Below are positions 1 through 10,665 of a stretch of DNA of 64,000 bases, one piece after another. Each line of letters starts with the position of its first letter. Positions within the stretch are counted from its first letter, which is position 1. The notes under the pieces were generated by a model that worked only from the letters and a program-made list of their open reading frames with translations, was not told where the DNA came from and did not search any database. Origin of the DNA: Gnetum montanum (Eukaryota > Streptophyta > Gnetopsida > Gnetales > Gnetaceae); assembly GCA_015680685.1 (NCBI GenBank), contig MNCI01023815.1, forward strand, positions 188,305 to 252,304. The letters run 5' to 3'. The position numbers and the translations under genes were made by a program.

Positions 1-600
1 AGATTACTGGACAAGAGCCATGTAAGGCTCTTCTTTACTCTAGTTCTAGAGTTAACCTCATCTCCCATGATATGTACAAAGCCTGGAACCTACCACCTCT
101 TAAGAAGAAGAAACATCCACTTAGAATTAGCATATCAATCGATTACGATCCCTTTGGAATTAGTAGAGGACATTGTGAACATAGTTTGTGGGTGGTTATA
201 TCCTACAAAGTTTTTAGTAATCAAGGTGAACAACTACAGAAGTGACTTATCCATCATCATGGGAAGGGCTTGGTTAAGCACGATCAATGCGCAAATGGAT
301 ATAAGGGACCTATCTCTCAAAATATCTAAGGAGAATGAGTTACAAAAAATTGAGAAGAAGTGTATTCCATGCATCATGTATAGTGACAATGGGTGCAATT
401 TTGTGTAAAAGATTTGGTCAATCAAGAGCACATACATTAAGGCTTGTAATCAGTATGTGCAAGAAATTAATATTTAATGGTGTCTATACACAACAGCCAC
501 AAAGCAAGAGGGAACCCAGTGGCTGATAGCTGATTCAAATAGTAGCACAATATGCATGGAGCCAACTAAGAGCTTAACTTGTGCATATGTAGAAGGCATG
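1..600 (+). pseudogene. Retroviral-type aspartic protease region of E1 pol (decayed)
   Basis: The first bases encode ALLYSSSRVNLISHDMYKAW, aligning with LLDSSSGVNLIS in E2 (35278) and LLDSSSNVSLIS in E4, the active-site segment of the gypsy pepsin-like protease. Here the catalytic Asp codon is Tyr (TAC at 36-38), so this copy would be inactive. Downstream the C-terminal protease signature IIMGRAWLSTI is readable at about 256-290, followed by LSLKISKENELQKIEKK. An open stretch runs 67-408. From 410 to 700 the linker to RT is readable with stops and frame slips (KSLTCAYVEGMDKIKQVH). Presumed role was cleavage of the Gag-Pol polyprotein. Confidence 0.75.
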
Positions 601-911
601 GATAAAATTAAACAAGTCCATTTCCAACTCTCTAATGAATATGATGATAACTATTGGGGAGAGTAGGAGATCCCTAATCACTTCAAGCAGGATCCCTTAG
701 AACTAAAAACTTTACTAGTTAGAATGGAGTATGCATTTTAATAGAATGGTAAACTAGTCATCATTAATGCCAAGCTTGCTCCTAAACAAAAATAAAATTT
801 TTTAAAAGTGGTAAATAAATGGTCAATAGCCTTCGCTTGGTCATATCCAAAGCTAACAAGAATCGATCCAAGGATATGCCAGCACCGCATCTACACTAAC
901 CTAGCCATGAA

Positions 912-1505
912 GCCTAGAAGATAGCCGCAGTGGCAACTAAATCCCAAATTGAAGCAAATCATTAAGGAGGACATAAAGCAACTTCTCAAGGTGGATTTTA
1001 TCTATCCAATCGTGAATAGTGAGTGGGTTAGCCCACTCATAATTGTACCAAACAAGGGTGGTAAATGGCGGGTTTGTATTGACTTTAGGTTGTTAAATAT
1101 GGCAATATTTAAGGATAAATTTCCTTTTCCATTTGTGGATCAAGTATTAGACACCATATCTAGGCATTATTATTATAGCTTCTTGGACCATTATAGTGGC
1201 TATAACCATATCCAAATTGCACCAGAAGACCAGGCCAAGACAACATTCACAAGTCCCTAAGGGACTTTTGCATACTGTAAGATGCCATTTGGCCTATGCA
1301 ATGCCCCTACAACATTTCAATGCTTGATCCTTAGTATCTTTCAACAAAAAATCAGTAGTGGTGTTGAAGTTTTCATGGATGACTTCTCCACCTATGGAGC
1401 TACATTTGAGTAAGCCTTGGACCGACTTGAGTAAGTACTAAAGAGATGTGTTGAGACAAACCTATAGCTCAATTGGAAAAAGAGCCATCTCATGGTCTAA
1501 GAAGG
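912..1505 (+). pseudogene. Reverse transcriptase domain of E1 (decayed)
   Basis: Gypsy-type RT fingers and palm: KLKQIIKEDIKQLLKVDFIY, then SPLIIVPNKGGKWRVCIDF, then YYSFLDHYSGYNHIQIAPED up to a stop at 1258-1260 that replaces a conserved Trp. After the stop the frame continues with FAYCKMPFGLCNAPTTFQ and the catalytic box VFMDDFSTYG near 1370-1400. Further stops lie where relatives have Gln (for example GAG TAA GCC near 1410). The first aspartate motif reads LDHYSGYN where relatives have LDGYSGYN. Family knowledge gives RNA- and DNA-dependent DNA synthesis in virus-like particles; this copy cannot be functional. Confidence 0.85.
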
Positions 1506-2262
1506 CATTGTGCTAGGACATGAAATTTTACAGAACGGGATTAAGGTAGACCCAGAAAAGATAATGGTCATCCAAGGAATAACATGCCAACCAGAGACCA
1601 TCAAAGATGTTCAATCATTTCTTGGACATACTAATTACTATTGGTGCTTTATTGAGAATTTCTCTAAGATTACAAAGTCATCGGTAGAACTTACAAAGAA
1701 ATATGCACCATTCATTTGGACCAAGAAATGTGAAAATGCATTCTAACAATTAAAAGAGAAACTCGTGGAAACATTAAACCTATGAGCATTAGATTGGTCC
1801 AAACAATTCCATATCATGATGAATGCATCTAACTATGCTTTGGGAGTCATGCTCACATAGATGGACAATAACAAATGTCCATATTATATCCATTGCATGA
1901 GTTAAAGCATTATGAGAGCATAGTTAAATTACACCACCATGAAGAAGGAATTAATGGTAGTGGTGTATGCATTCAAAAAGTTTGGACATTATGTGCTAGG
2001 TTACAAAGTATCCATACATACGAACCATAGTGCAATTCACTTCCTTATGAATAAGCCACCGATGAGCCCTCCTGTTATACAATGGCTTGTGATCTTGCAA
2101 GAATTTGATCTTACGATGGTAGATCAAAAAGGAACTAATAATGTGCTCACTAACCATCTTTCTCACTTAAGATGGGATAACAAAGAAGAGGAGAGCCCAC
2201 TCTCTGATCAATTTCTAGACGAACTCTACTTTACTGGAGCAATAAATGAACACACACTCAGT
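1506..2262 (+). pseudogene. RT connection and RNase H of E1 (decayed)
   Basis: The open stretch 1510-1746 encodes the RT connection region (LGHEILQNGIKVDPEKI, QSFLGHTNYYW, APFIWTKKCENAF). RNase H follows, with stops at Gln positions near 1858, 1905 and 1921, then an open stretch from 1939 with MKKELMVVVYAFKKFGHYVL, HTNHSAIHFLMNKPP and VDQKGTNNVLTNHLSHLRW. Similarity to E2 and E4 ends near 2262, just before the integrase zinc-finger region, where segment S begins. This marks the internal deletion junction of E1. Confidence 0.8.
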
Positions 2263-2999
2263 ACTCCATAATCTTTCATTGCATTCATCCATTAAATTAA
2301 TTTTTCTCCATTTTTTCAAATTTATGAACTTCAACGCCCTCTTCTCATGATTTCATACTATTCTTGGACTTCTAAGATTTCATTTGACCCCAATTTCATC
2401 AAAACATTCCTTGTATTTTGAAAGTTTAACCAAAGTCAACAGTTGTTAATAGCTGCATCGTCAAGCCTTGTCAATGCAACTGACCTCGTCGACGAGGCCC
2501 CATCGTTAAAGCCTCGTTGACACAATACAAAAATACTATATATACCATTGGACACTTTGGAATTTTTTCCAATTTGCTCATAACACACAAGGAATTTTTG
2601 CAATTTTTTAGAGCCCTAAACCTTCTAGAGTCCATAACTTTCAAACCATTTATCTAAATCACTCCATTTTTCAATCCTACACTTACCAAAGGTAAGATCT
2701 TTATCGTGGGGGTCACAAACCTTAAGGTTTTTGATGTAATCTTTGAAAAAAATTTCTAACTCCACCAAGGGTTAGTAACCTTAATCATACATAAACATTG
2801 ACTTTTTTCAAGTTAACCCTTCCAACAACCTATAGGATGATTTATCAATGAAAAGGCATAAATAGAAATAACAATTAAGTTAACTAAATCAACCATAATT
2901 ACAACTTAGCCAAGTGTAACTACCCTCAAGAGTTAAGGTATCTCAATTGTTTTAAGGTTACACAATGATTGCTAACCCATGCTTTTATTGTGATTACAA
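2263..2999 (+). promoter_or_regulatory. Segment S: internal promoter-like region of Athila-like E1
   Basis: Noncoding segment shared with E2 (40196-40654 continuing at 60225-60511). It holds a cluster of GTCGACGAGGCC-like motifs at about 2461-2520 followed by a TATATATA box at 2537-2544, and ends immediately before the ATG of the 3' ORF at 3000. The LTRs of the same subfamily (6103, 31684) carry the same motif cluster just upstream of their TATA box, but the surrounding sequence differs. I infer a second, internal promoter for the 3' ORF. There are no LTR-style boundary repeats, and position is the same in both copies, so a solo LTR insertion is less likely. Confidence 0.5.
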
Positions 3000-5870
3000 A
3001 TGGCATCCAAACAAAAGTGCATGTAGGAAAGAGAACCCTCACAACCACGAGAAAAATGACCCAGATCTAGAAGGGGCCAATAGGAACAAGGCCAAAAACA
3101 ACAAGAGGTGACCCATGTAATAGGACCTCTTCGTGAAAAACCCAAAGTGGAATCTATTTGACAAATTCAAGAAGAAGAAGTGCCTATAGAACAATCTCAA
3201 TGAGGAGAAGTGCCTAGACCTGTGCTAGGGCTTGAGGTCACTCTAACTCAAGCCTACCTAGACATCATCAAGTCCTAAGAGATCCAAAGATCAGTTCTTC
3301 AAGAGATAAACTTTAAGCCATTTTTGGAAAAAGCTCTAGAGGATGTCAAAACATAATTGCAAACTTCTCCCATATGGCCAATCATCATGACTAGTGGGGA
3401 ATGGTACATGGGAGAGACCTATCTCTTCTAAAGTAGCCGAAGGCCAAGGTCCGTTATAAAAATCAAGGAGTTCAAGTGTCCTACTCGACAACTACCATTG
3501 CATAGGCACTGGGGTTGCCAGACATCAGAACATAGTTGGCAAAGATATCAACAAAATGCAATCTTGAGGCAAAATAAGAGTGGATCTAGCAATGTTACAA
3601 GGTGGACCGTAATGAGTATGGTGCACTCACATCGACAAAGAAAATTTATTTCAAGATTATGGCCTATCACCTCAATCCAACAATGAGGCCAAGCAAGGTG
3701 ACTACCTTCTTTGCTTGTGCATGCACCACTCTAAGTGGGAAATTTCCCATTGACCTTCCATAGCTAATTTATTTGGAGATTGAGAAATGCTTCAAGGAGA
3801 ATGAACATGGAAGGAAGACCTTACCTTTTCCATGCCTTATAAAAAACTTCATAAGAGCATGTATTGTTCACTATTTAAATGACACTCTTAGGCATGCTCC
3901 CTTAGCCTCATGGATAGAAATCATGAAAGCCAAAACACCAACAACCATTCGAAAAGAGGAGCTACCACCACCACCACCCACTCAAGAGACAACATCAAAG
4001 GCTTGTGTAGTCCTTGAGTATCTACGACAAATTCAAGAGCAGATCTTGAGTGAACAAGAGTAGCAAGTAGGAACAAGTGGGGTTGATCCATCTATGTATT
4101 CGCCAGTAATGAGTCACCTTAATGAGGTGACCCAAATAGTTAGCCAGATGGAGAGGGGTGGTTCCATTTTCTCTACCCAAAGAACACAGTTGCCTTCGAG
4201 ATTGGATCCTAATGCTCAAGAGGTGACAGTGTCATTAGCAACACATCATCTATTCCCAAAAATCTTTGGAAATGACACCACTTTCTCAGTGAGGTTGGAG
4301 GAAGGTGAAGAGGTAACTATCTTGGTGATGCAACACTAAGGGTAGGAAAAAGTGGCAGAAGTGGTAGCTGACCATGTAGCTAAAGCACTGAATGCATCAA
4401 TGGTGTCTGTACCAAATATATCTGCACTCCAAGATATGTAGATGTCCACAAGCATAGTCAACAGGAAATTGAATGTAGCCCAACATGAACAACTGCTGGA
4501 ACAACAGGTAGGAATTAGGCAACCAACTCCAGATATCTTTGATCTTCCTGAGAACATCATTGCAACCTAGTTAGAGCTACTGAATGCAAGGAGTAAATGC
4601 ATCATTTTGAAGGGGCAACTAGAAATGATCCAAGAGCAAAATCAACACTTGGCCATGAAGGTTACTGAACTTCATGCCCAACTTTCAAAGTAAACAATCC
4701 TCAACCCAACAATGACAAGAGATGAAGCTATCAAATAGCTTCAAGAATAATTTCAAAAGGCTAAGGAGGAAGTAGTAATGGCCATCTTCAAATAGTCTAT
4801 GATGGAAGCTGAAATGCATTCAATTAAAAAGGACTTGAATTAGATGCACTAAGAAAATGAAGCATTGGCCACACAAAATCATCCCCTAAGAAATGTTGAT
4901 GGTCAAAGAGAACAAATGCAAGAATTCATCCATCAACAACAGTAGTAGCCTGCTAGAGTCAATACTAAACTAAGTAAATTAGCCATGGAGAACCGCAATC
5001 TATCAATGGAGGAGGTACGCACCTTGCAACAAAATTCTACCATCGAAATCACTACCTATAAGAATGAAGATCTCAAGTTTAAGAGAGTGAAAAATGACTA
5101 CAAGGACTAGGTTGGCTTGCAAAAGGAAATTAATGAAAAGGAAATCCAGATGGAAAAGGTTGAAGTAAATGAAGCCCTCCAACAACTCCAGCAAGGAAGA
5201 GCAATGTGGCAGCCCATTCTTGATGGGATTGATGCCTACAACAAAGTAGAGATCCACTTCAAGGAGTTGCAAATCGAAGAAATAATAGAACATATGGAGT
5301 TGGCCAATCTCTATTACACAAACTTGGCAATGCTAACAGCTAGATGGTTGTGGTTAGAATTCCAAAAGTAGATGGCTAACTCGTATCCATTATATGAGGC
5401 CAAATTCAAACACCACAACGACACCAAGCAAAATCTTGAGACTGCTAACACTGAACTCGAAGTCCTTAAAGGGCGATTCATAGATCAACGATCCATCACC
5501 AAGCACCTAGGCAAACAAATGAATGACTACCAAGAGCTAAAGAACATAGTGTGAGCATTCGATATTGAATGTAAATAGTTTCTTTCCTAGTTTATTAATA
5601 TCAAGGAGTTGTTTTCAGTGATCTTGTGTCCTTGGGATGTGCCTGTTCCAACCCACATTGGAAAAGCTATGTGGATGGTGCATGATCCCAGGAGTAAGGA
5701 GGAGAAAATGAAAGCACTGCTAGGTGCTTTCTACCTCCCACTAAAGTTGTAGTAGTAGTAGGATAATCATAGTCATCTCAACCACGACTAGTGTGTGAAG
5801 TTAATGAAAGTCCCTCAAAGCCTCAGGAATCACCACCACCTAGGACCATTTGATCTTCTCCAATAAGCTT
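3000..5870 (+). pseudogene. 3' accessory ORF of E1: plant-transposon-type head plus long coiled coil
   Basis: One reading frame (that of 3773-4063) can be followed from about 3450 to about 5870 despite roughly fifteen in-frame stops. N-terminal half: LGLPDI, YHLNPTMRPSKVTTFFAC, then KTLPFPCLIKNFIRACIV, which resembles the globular domain found in Athila-derived 3' ORFs (LPFPSLI-type motif). Centre: proline run PPPPP near 3965. C-terminal half (about 4570-5550): Glu/Gln/Lys-rich heptad-like coiled coil, then a globular tail with VHDPRSKEEKMKALLGAFYL. An ATG lies at 3000 but the first 450 bases are frameshifted. Nearly all stops are TAG or TAA where Gln is expected; one is TGA (5552). Function unknown; not an envelope protein by anything I can see (no signal peptide or membrane segment). 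Confidence 0.6.
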
Positions 5871-6102
5871 CACATCATCAAGGAACGTGTTATCCAATTT
5901 TTAAAAAGTTGTATCATGGTGTTCAATTTTGTGTTCTGAACACCACCATTTTTGTCATGTATTGATCCATACACTCAGGCACTCCATTTTTTGTCAAGTT
6001 AATCAAGTTTGTTTTGTTGAAAGAAAAGTCAATCAATAATCCCATACCTTTCCAATTTTGTAAAAGAACTTGAGGATGAGTTTTCATTTAGTTGTGTGGG
6101 TA
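5871..6102 (+). other. 3' noncoding tail of E1 with polypurine-tract-like end
   Basis: No coding potential. The stretch ends in GTGTGGGTA directly before the LTR start TGATGAG. The same position in E4 reads ATGGAGGTA, so this short purine-rich end is the likely plus-strand priming tract. The preceding text (AATCAATAATCCCATACCTT) is also shared with the corresponding part of E4 (minus strand, about 11540-11600). Confidence 0.5.
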
Positions 6103-7043
6103 TGATGAGTCATCGTTGATTGGCTGCATTGATGAGGCCTCGTCAACATAATTGACCATATTAATATGGCCTCATCCACGAGGCCCCATTGATGCATCTT
6201 GACTGTGTCGACAATGCTTCATCGACATGGTGTTTTTCCATTGCCTATAAATACACACCTACCAACCACATTTATGAGAGTCCAAATTTTAGTAGTAGCA
6301 AAGCTCTTGCATTTTTTCCATTTGAAAGTTAGAATTTTTTCCTTGAGTACCCATAGTAGCAGTCATTAAGTGTACGGATCTTTATTCAAGCATTGTTGTA
6401 CCTAAGCACAATAGTGTGTGCAACAATAAAGATGAGCTTTCTAATAAACCTTGCAACACTTTGGATAGATTAGCTTTTTTATTTATGCATTCAATGTTTT
6501 CAATTATTTGTTAATTATTCTCAATTATTTCACAAATATTTTCTAGCAATTGACTTAATGAGATTATTAAGCTAGATAAATTAAATACATAAGTACGACT
6601 GCTTCAAGCATAACATGTATTCATTTGGTAATCCCAGCAATGTTATTACTTAGCACACCCAGTAGCATAGTGTTTGGTCATCCAACAATGGATACATGGG
6701 TTCAGGACATGTACAAAAAGTGGGAATGGATGCTTATGTTAGGATTAGTTAAATGATTAGTTAATTAGTAATTTGGATTAGTTAATTAAACTCCTTTAAT
6801 CTACATTTCAAGCATCAAAATATAAAATATAAAATGATAAAAATTGGATGCCTCAGTTACACGTAACCATACCAATGTACATCAAAAGTATAATTGGGAG
6901 GATAATGATTAACCTTAATGCTAGATTCACCTCCTAAAGGGATAGTGCACTAGAAATGATAAAGTCTACGAAATTCAACAAGATCATGCATGAACACTTT
7001 GTGATTTGTATGGTTGGGCATAGGGGTACCTTGCTGCTCATCA
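6103..7043 (+). repeat. 3' LTR of E1 (GAGGCC subfamily)
   Basis: Begins TGATGAGTCATCG and ends TGCTCATCA, the same ends as the LTR at 31684-32621. U3 contains a cluster of (T)CGA(C/T)GAGGCC motifs, some as near-palindromes, at about 6107-6230, then a TATA box at 6246-6252 (CTATAAATACA). R/U5 carries GTGTGCAACAATAAAGA, and the U5 end TATGGTTGGGCATAGGGGTACC is shared with every Athila-like LTR in the window. No primer-binding site follows, consistent with a 3' LTR. Confidence 0.85.
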
Positions 7044-9758
7044 CTTAGCTAAGTACAATTGATGTCAAGTTAGAAATGAGATATATCTCCTTGAAAATAT
7101 CCAAGAAAAATAAATTTGATAAGATAGAGAAGAAGAGAATTATCTACATTATGTACAGTAACATAGGGTGAAACTACATATAAAAGGTATGAGCAATCAA
7201 AAGTATAAACATCAACACATGTAAGAGATGTGTCAAATCCATAAGTGTCCAAAGGTTCCTATACACAAAAATCACAAAATAAGAAGATACACATTGATTG
7301 ATCTTAGATAATAGTGCTAATTATATAGTATTCATGGAACTAGTAGAGATCCTCACAAGTGCATACATAAACAATATGAATGAAATGGAGTAAATTAGGA
7401 ACCAAAGATGAATGAAGTGAAGCCAATTAGGAACCAAATCACAAATTCAAAAAATAGTAAAGGACTAGAAAAAGTTTGGAAAGAGTTTGAAGTTTCAAAA
7501 ACTTCTAAACTAGAACCCTTAAAACTAAAAACATTACTTAAATCCTTAAAATATATGTTCTTAAATAATGAGAAACTGATAATGACAAATACCCATCTCA
7601 CTGAGGCATAGAAATAAAAACTATTGTAAATAGTCAATAAATGACTAGTAGTCTTTACATGGTAATATGATGAACTAACAGGGATAAATCCACACATATC
7701 CCAACATCTGATCTACATAGAATTCATGATCAATCCCAAGATATGATAGCAAAGGAGGTTGAATATAAAGTTGAAACAATTTATCAAAAAGAGGTTTAAA
7801 AGCTCCTCAAGGCTAGATTCATCTATCCTATAGCAAATAGCAAGTGGATAGAGCCCAGTTATCATTTTATGAAAGAAAGGAGAACAATGGAGAATCTACA
7901 TAGATTTCAAACTATTAAACATGGCCACTTTCAAAGATCATTTTTCCTTATTATTTGTAGATCGAGTTTTGGACACCATCATAGGACATAGATACTATAT
8001 TTTTCTAGAAAAATATAGTGTCTACAATTAAATCAAAATTACTCCAGAATACTAGGCCAAAACAACAGTATCCAAGCCCTTGGAGCACTCTCATATAGAG
8101 GAAGATGCCTTTTTGCCTATGCAATGCTCTTGCAACCTTTCAATACATTCTCCTTAGCATCTTTCAACAACAAACTAGCAATGGTGTGGAAGTATTAATG
8201 AATGACTTTTCCATCTATGGTGCCAAATTTGAACAAGCATTGGACCACCTAGAGTAGGTACTAGAGCAATGTATTGAGACTAATTTAAAGCTCAACTAGT
8301 AGAAAAGCCACATGATGGTCTAAGAGGACATTATCCTAGGGTACTAGATCTTAGAAAAAGGCATTAAGGTGGATCTAGAGAAGATAAGGATCATCCAAGA
8401 AATCACCAAACATGTTAAATAATCAAAGATGTAAGATCATTCCTTGGTTAGACTAGTTACTATAGGCAGTTTATTGAAAATTTCTCAAGAATCACTAAAC
8501 GATTAATGGAGCTCACTAAGAAGGATGCAAAATTTGAATAGACCAATGAATGCAAGCATACATACTATTTTTTGAAACAAAAGCTTGTAGAACTACCAAT
8601 GTTACATGCACCCAATTAATCTAGCTCATTCCACATCATGATAGAGGCATCCAATTTCACATTGGAAGAAATTCTTTCATAAATGGATGATCAAAAATGC
8701 CCATATTACATCCATTGTATGATTAGGAGCATTATGGATACATAGCTCAACTACATCATAACACAAAAAGAACTAATGGTAGTGGTGTATGCCCTTGATA
8801 TATTCAAATACTTCAAATACTATGTGCTTGAATATCCTATTTTTATGTACACTAACCACAGTTCCATCCACTTTCTCATGAATAAGCCACAAACAAGTCC
8901 TTGCATCATATGGTGGGTGGTGATTATACAAGAATTTGATTTAACAATGATGGAGAGGAAGGAAACCAAGAATGTAGTTGCCAATCATTTATCTTGCTTA
9001 AGGTGGGATAATAAGGCTAATGAAGAGCCTTTATCTAATCATTTTCAAATGAGTTACCTTTTTTCCAAGGTAGCCAAGGCTTCAACACCAAAAATCACAA
9101 ATTGGTATAATGAATTTCTCTCCCATCTATTCACACAAGAGACTCCTAATGAATTGGATTGTAAGCGAAAACAATAATTCCTCTACTAAGTTAAGCATTA
9201 CATAAAAATAGAAGGCAATCTCTATAAAATATTAGTTATCCTAGTACAGTGGTGTGTATGTAATGAGGATTAACTTTGAGTTTTCCAAGATTCTCATGAA
9301 GGTCCTTGTGGGGACCACTATGCTAGAAGGAGAATGATCATTAAAATCCTAATGGTAGGATACTTCTAGCCTATAGTCTTCAAAGATGCACATCAATTTG
9401 TTCATTCATATTAGTAATGTCAACAAGATGAAGGGATGATAACCAAGATGGAAGGATCCTAATAATGGATTCAACCACTAGAGGCCTTTGATCTTTAAGG
9501 TATTGATTTCATGAGCTCCATCACTCCTATGTCTAATGGAAAGTCTTACAGCATTATTGTTATTGATTACTATATCGAATGGGCCAAGGATGTAGCCATC
9601 ACCAATTTTACTTCTTCTATGATAGCTAGATTCTTTCAACAATAGGTGATAAATAGGTTTGGTATGCCAATAATACTAATTTCTACTGATAAAATCCATT
9701 TCACATGTGCTACCTTTTAAAAGTTGATGCAACACTTGGAGGTGGAGCATAAACTAAA
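7044..9758 (+). mobile_element. E3: older Athila-like pol fragment, plus strand
   Basis: Heavily mutated pol beginning inside the protease C-terminus, where E1 inserted. Recognisable: protease end (LSTIDVKLEMRYISLKISKK, 7050-7110), linker, RT (about 7760-8300, fragments such as LLKARFIYPIANS and a decayed catalytic region), RNase H (8560-9060) and integrase (9280-9758: SHEGPCGDHYARRRM zinc-finger part, then GIDFMSSITPMSNGK and FTSSMIARFFQQ, up to VEHKLN). Similarity ends abruptly at 9758 in the integrase core. It is more diverged than E1, E2 or E4, fitting an older insertion. Confidence 0.7.
8776..9180 (+). pseudogene. RNase H domain of E3 (longest open part)
   Basis: Open for 133 codons: MVVVYALDIFKYFKYYVLEY, YTNHSSIHFLMNKPQ, RKETKNVVANHLSCLRW. 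This is the gypsy RNase H region; the equivalent stretches are 1939-2262 in E1 and 14800-15146 (minus) in E4. Upstream, 8560-8775 is the N-terminal part of the domain with stops (CPYYIHCMIRSIMDTQLNY-like text with a stop at the Gln). It is not an independent gene. Confidence 0.7.
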
Positions 9759-10000
9759 TTGAGTAGGATGGGATGGATGGAGGGGTTGTGGCTTAGTATG
9801 GTGGGGGTGGATATGTGTTGGGATTAAGAGTCTTCCCACTAGGCTAAGAGTTAAGACATATAGCCAACATTATACTTTAAAGAAACTTAAGAATAACATA
9901 ATGATGTTAAATTAGCATACTTTTTGGGGTTGAACCTATGAGTTATAGTTGCATGAGTAGTAAATGTGCAATATGTGGGGGCTTGCTTCCTGCTTACCCT
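9759..10000. other. Unassigned AT-rich stretch after E3
   Basis: No coding potential on either strand. Read on the minus strand, 9830-9860 contains TTAGCCTAGTGGGAAGACTC, close to the box A region of the SINE copies at 23377-23715, but no convincing box B follows, so at most a broken SINE head is present. Confidence 0.35.
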
Positions 10001-10004
10001 TTAC

Positions 10005-10170
10005 CTAAGCTAATGAGTGTTAGCTCATTGTCTTCTAAATATTTGAAGACAAAAATTTGTAGTTTGAGTCACACTTAGACATTGTTATATTTCTTTATGA
10101 TTATTTTAATCTATCATGTTAGCTATATATCTTGAGATGTACTTATAGTCAAACTGGTTTGAGATTTAAC
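10005..10170 (+). repeat. tRNA-derived SINE copy (family 1)
   Basis: Box A-like TTAGCTCATTGTC at 10020-10032 and box B-like GTAGTTTGAGTC near 10060-10071, followed about 50 bases later by the body block CTATATATCTTGAGATGTAC at 10122 onward. The same body block occurs after boxes A and B in the copies at 23377-23505 (minus) and 23574-23715 (plus), which defines a family. Boundaries are approximate. Confidence 0.5.
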
Positions 10171-10302
10171 ACCCCCTACCTTTTACCTAAGTCATGATGC
10201 TCATTACTTTATCTCTCATAAAGACATCCCTAAAGCCATTGGGCCTTTCCTTTTTTGTGTTGTCATTGGAGCTTTTTTATTATTGATGAGATATGTTGAT
10301 AT

Positions 10303-10440
10303 ACTTTAGGGCTTTGTAGAGGGTTTTCTAAGACTATGTAGAGGATCTAAGACTTTGTAGAGGATTTTCTAAGGCTATGTAGAGGATTTGAGGAATTGCA
10401 AAGGATTTTCTAGAGGTTGTGTAGAGGATTTGAGACTACC
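10303..10440 (+). repeat. Minisatellite, about 3 copies of a ~42-bp unit
   Basis: Alternating sub-units of the type GACTTTGTAGAGGATTTTCT and GCTATGTAGAGGATTTGAG repeat three times with a period near 42 bases. The core TGTAGAGGAT recurs five times. There is no coding frame across it. Confidence 0.7.
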
Positions 10441-10569
10441 TTTCTAGGTTGTACAATGGGTGGGAAATTTGAGGCTTTGCAAATAGTACCTTATTTGCAA
10501 AATTGGTATGTACCATTTTGAAGAAAAAATTGGGATCTTGAGCAAAAGAAAATAATCTACATTTTGTTT

Positions 10570-10665
10570 CACGAGAAAGATTAAAAAATAATGTTCTACA
10601 CTAGATCATCTGGTTACTCTCAAATATTGTATTAAATAAGCAAAGAATAAATAAGATAAAACATT
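10570..10665 (+). pseudogene. LINE-a reverse transcriptase, left part (interrupted by E4)
   Basis: The last 65 bases before E4 read LDHLVTLKYCIK, then a stop, AKNK, a stop, DKT, the segment that precedes the first catalytic block of LINE RTs (relatives read DHLVTL followed by CFVDFKKAFD). The continuation CFMDITKALDFVMKEQLW is found at 20738 on the far side of E4, with the bases ACATT/ACATC duplicated at the junction. The 5' limit is uncertain. Confidence 0.7.

Larger units (their letters stand above)
1..7043 (+). mobile_element. E1: truncated Athila-like Ty3/gypsy retrotransposon, 3' part
   Basis: Plus-strand LTR retrotransposon cut by the left window edge. Order seen: protease remnant, reverse transcriptase, RNase H, then a promoter-like segment (S), a 3' coiled-coil ORF, noncoding DNA and a 3' LTR (6103-7043). 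The RT style (VFMDDF catalytic box, PFVDQVLDTIS) is that of the Athila branch of plant gypsy elements. Integrase is missing: RNase H stops near 2262 and S follows at once, while in the related element E2 about 2.7 kb (integrase plus noncoding DNA) separates the same two points, so E1 has an internal deletion. Frames carry many stops. The five bases after the LTR (CTTAG) are the start of another element's pol (E3), so E1 probably inserted into E3; the matching left duplication should lie before the window. Confidence 0.85.
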
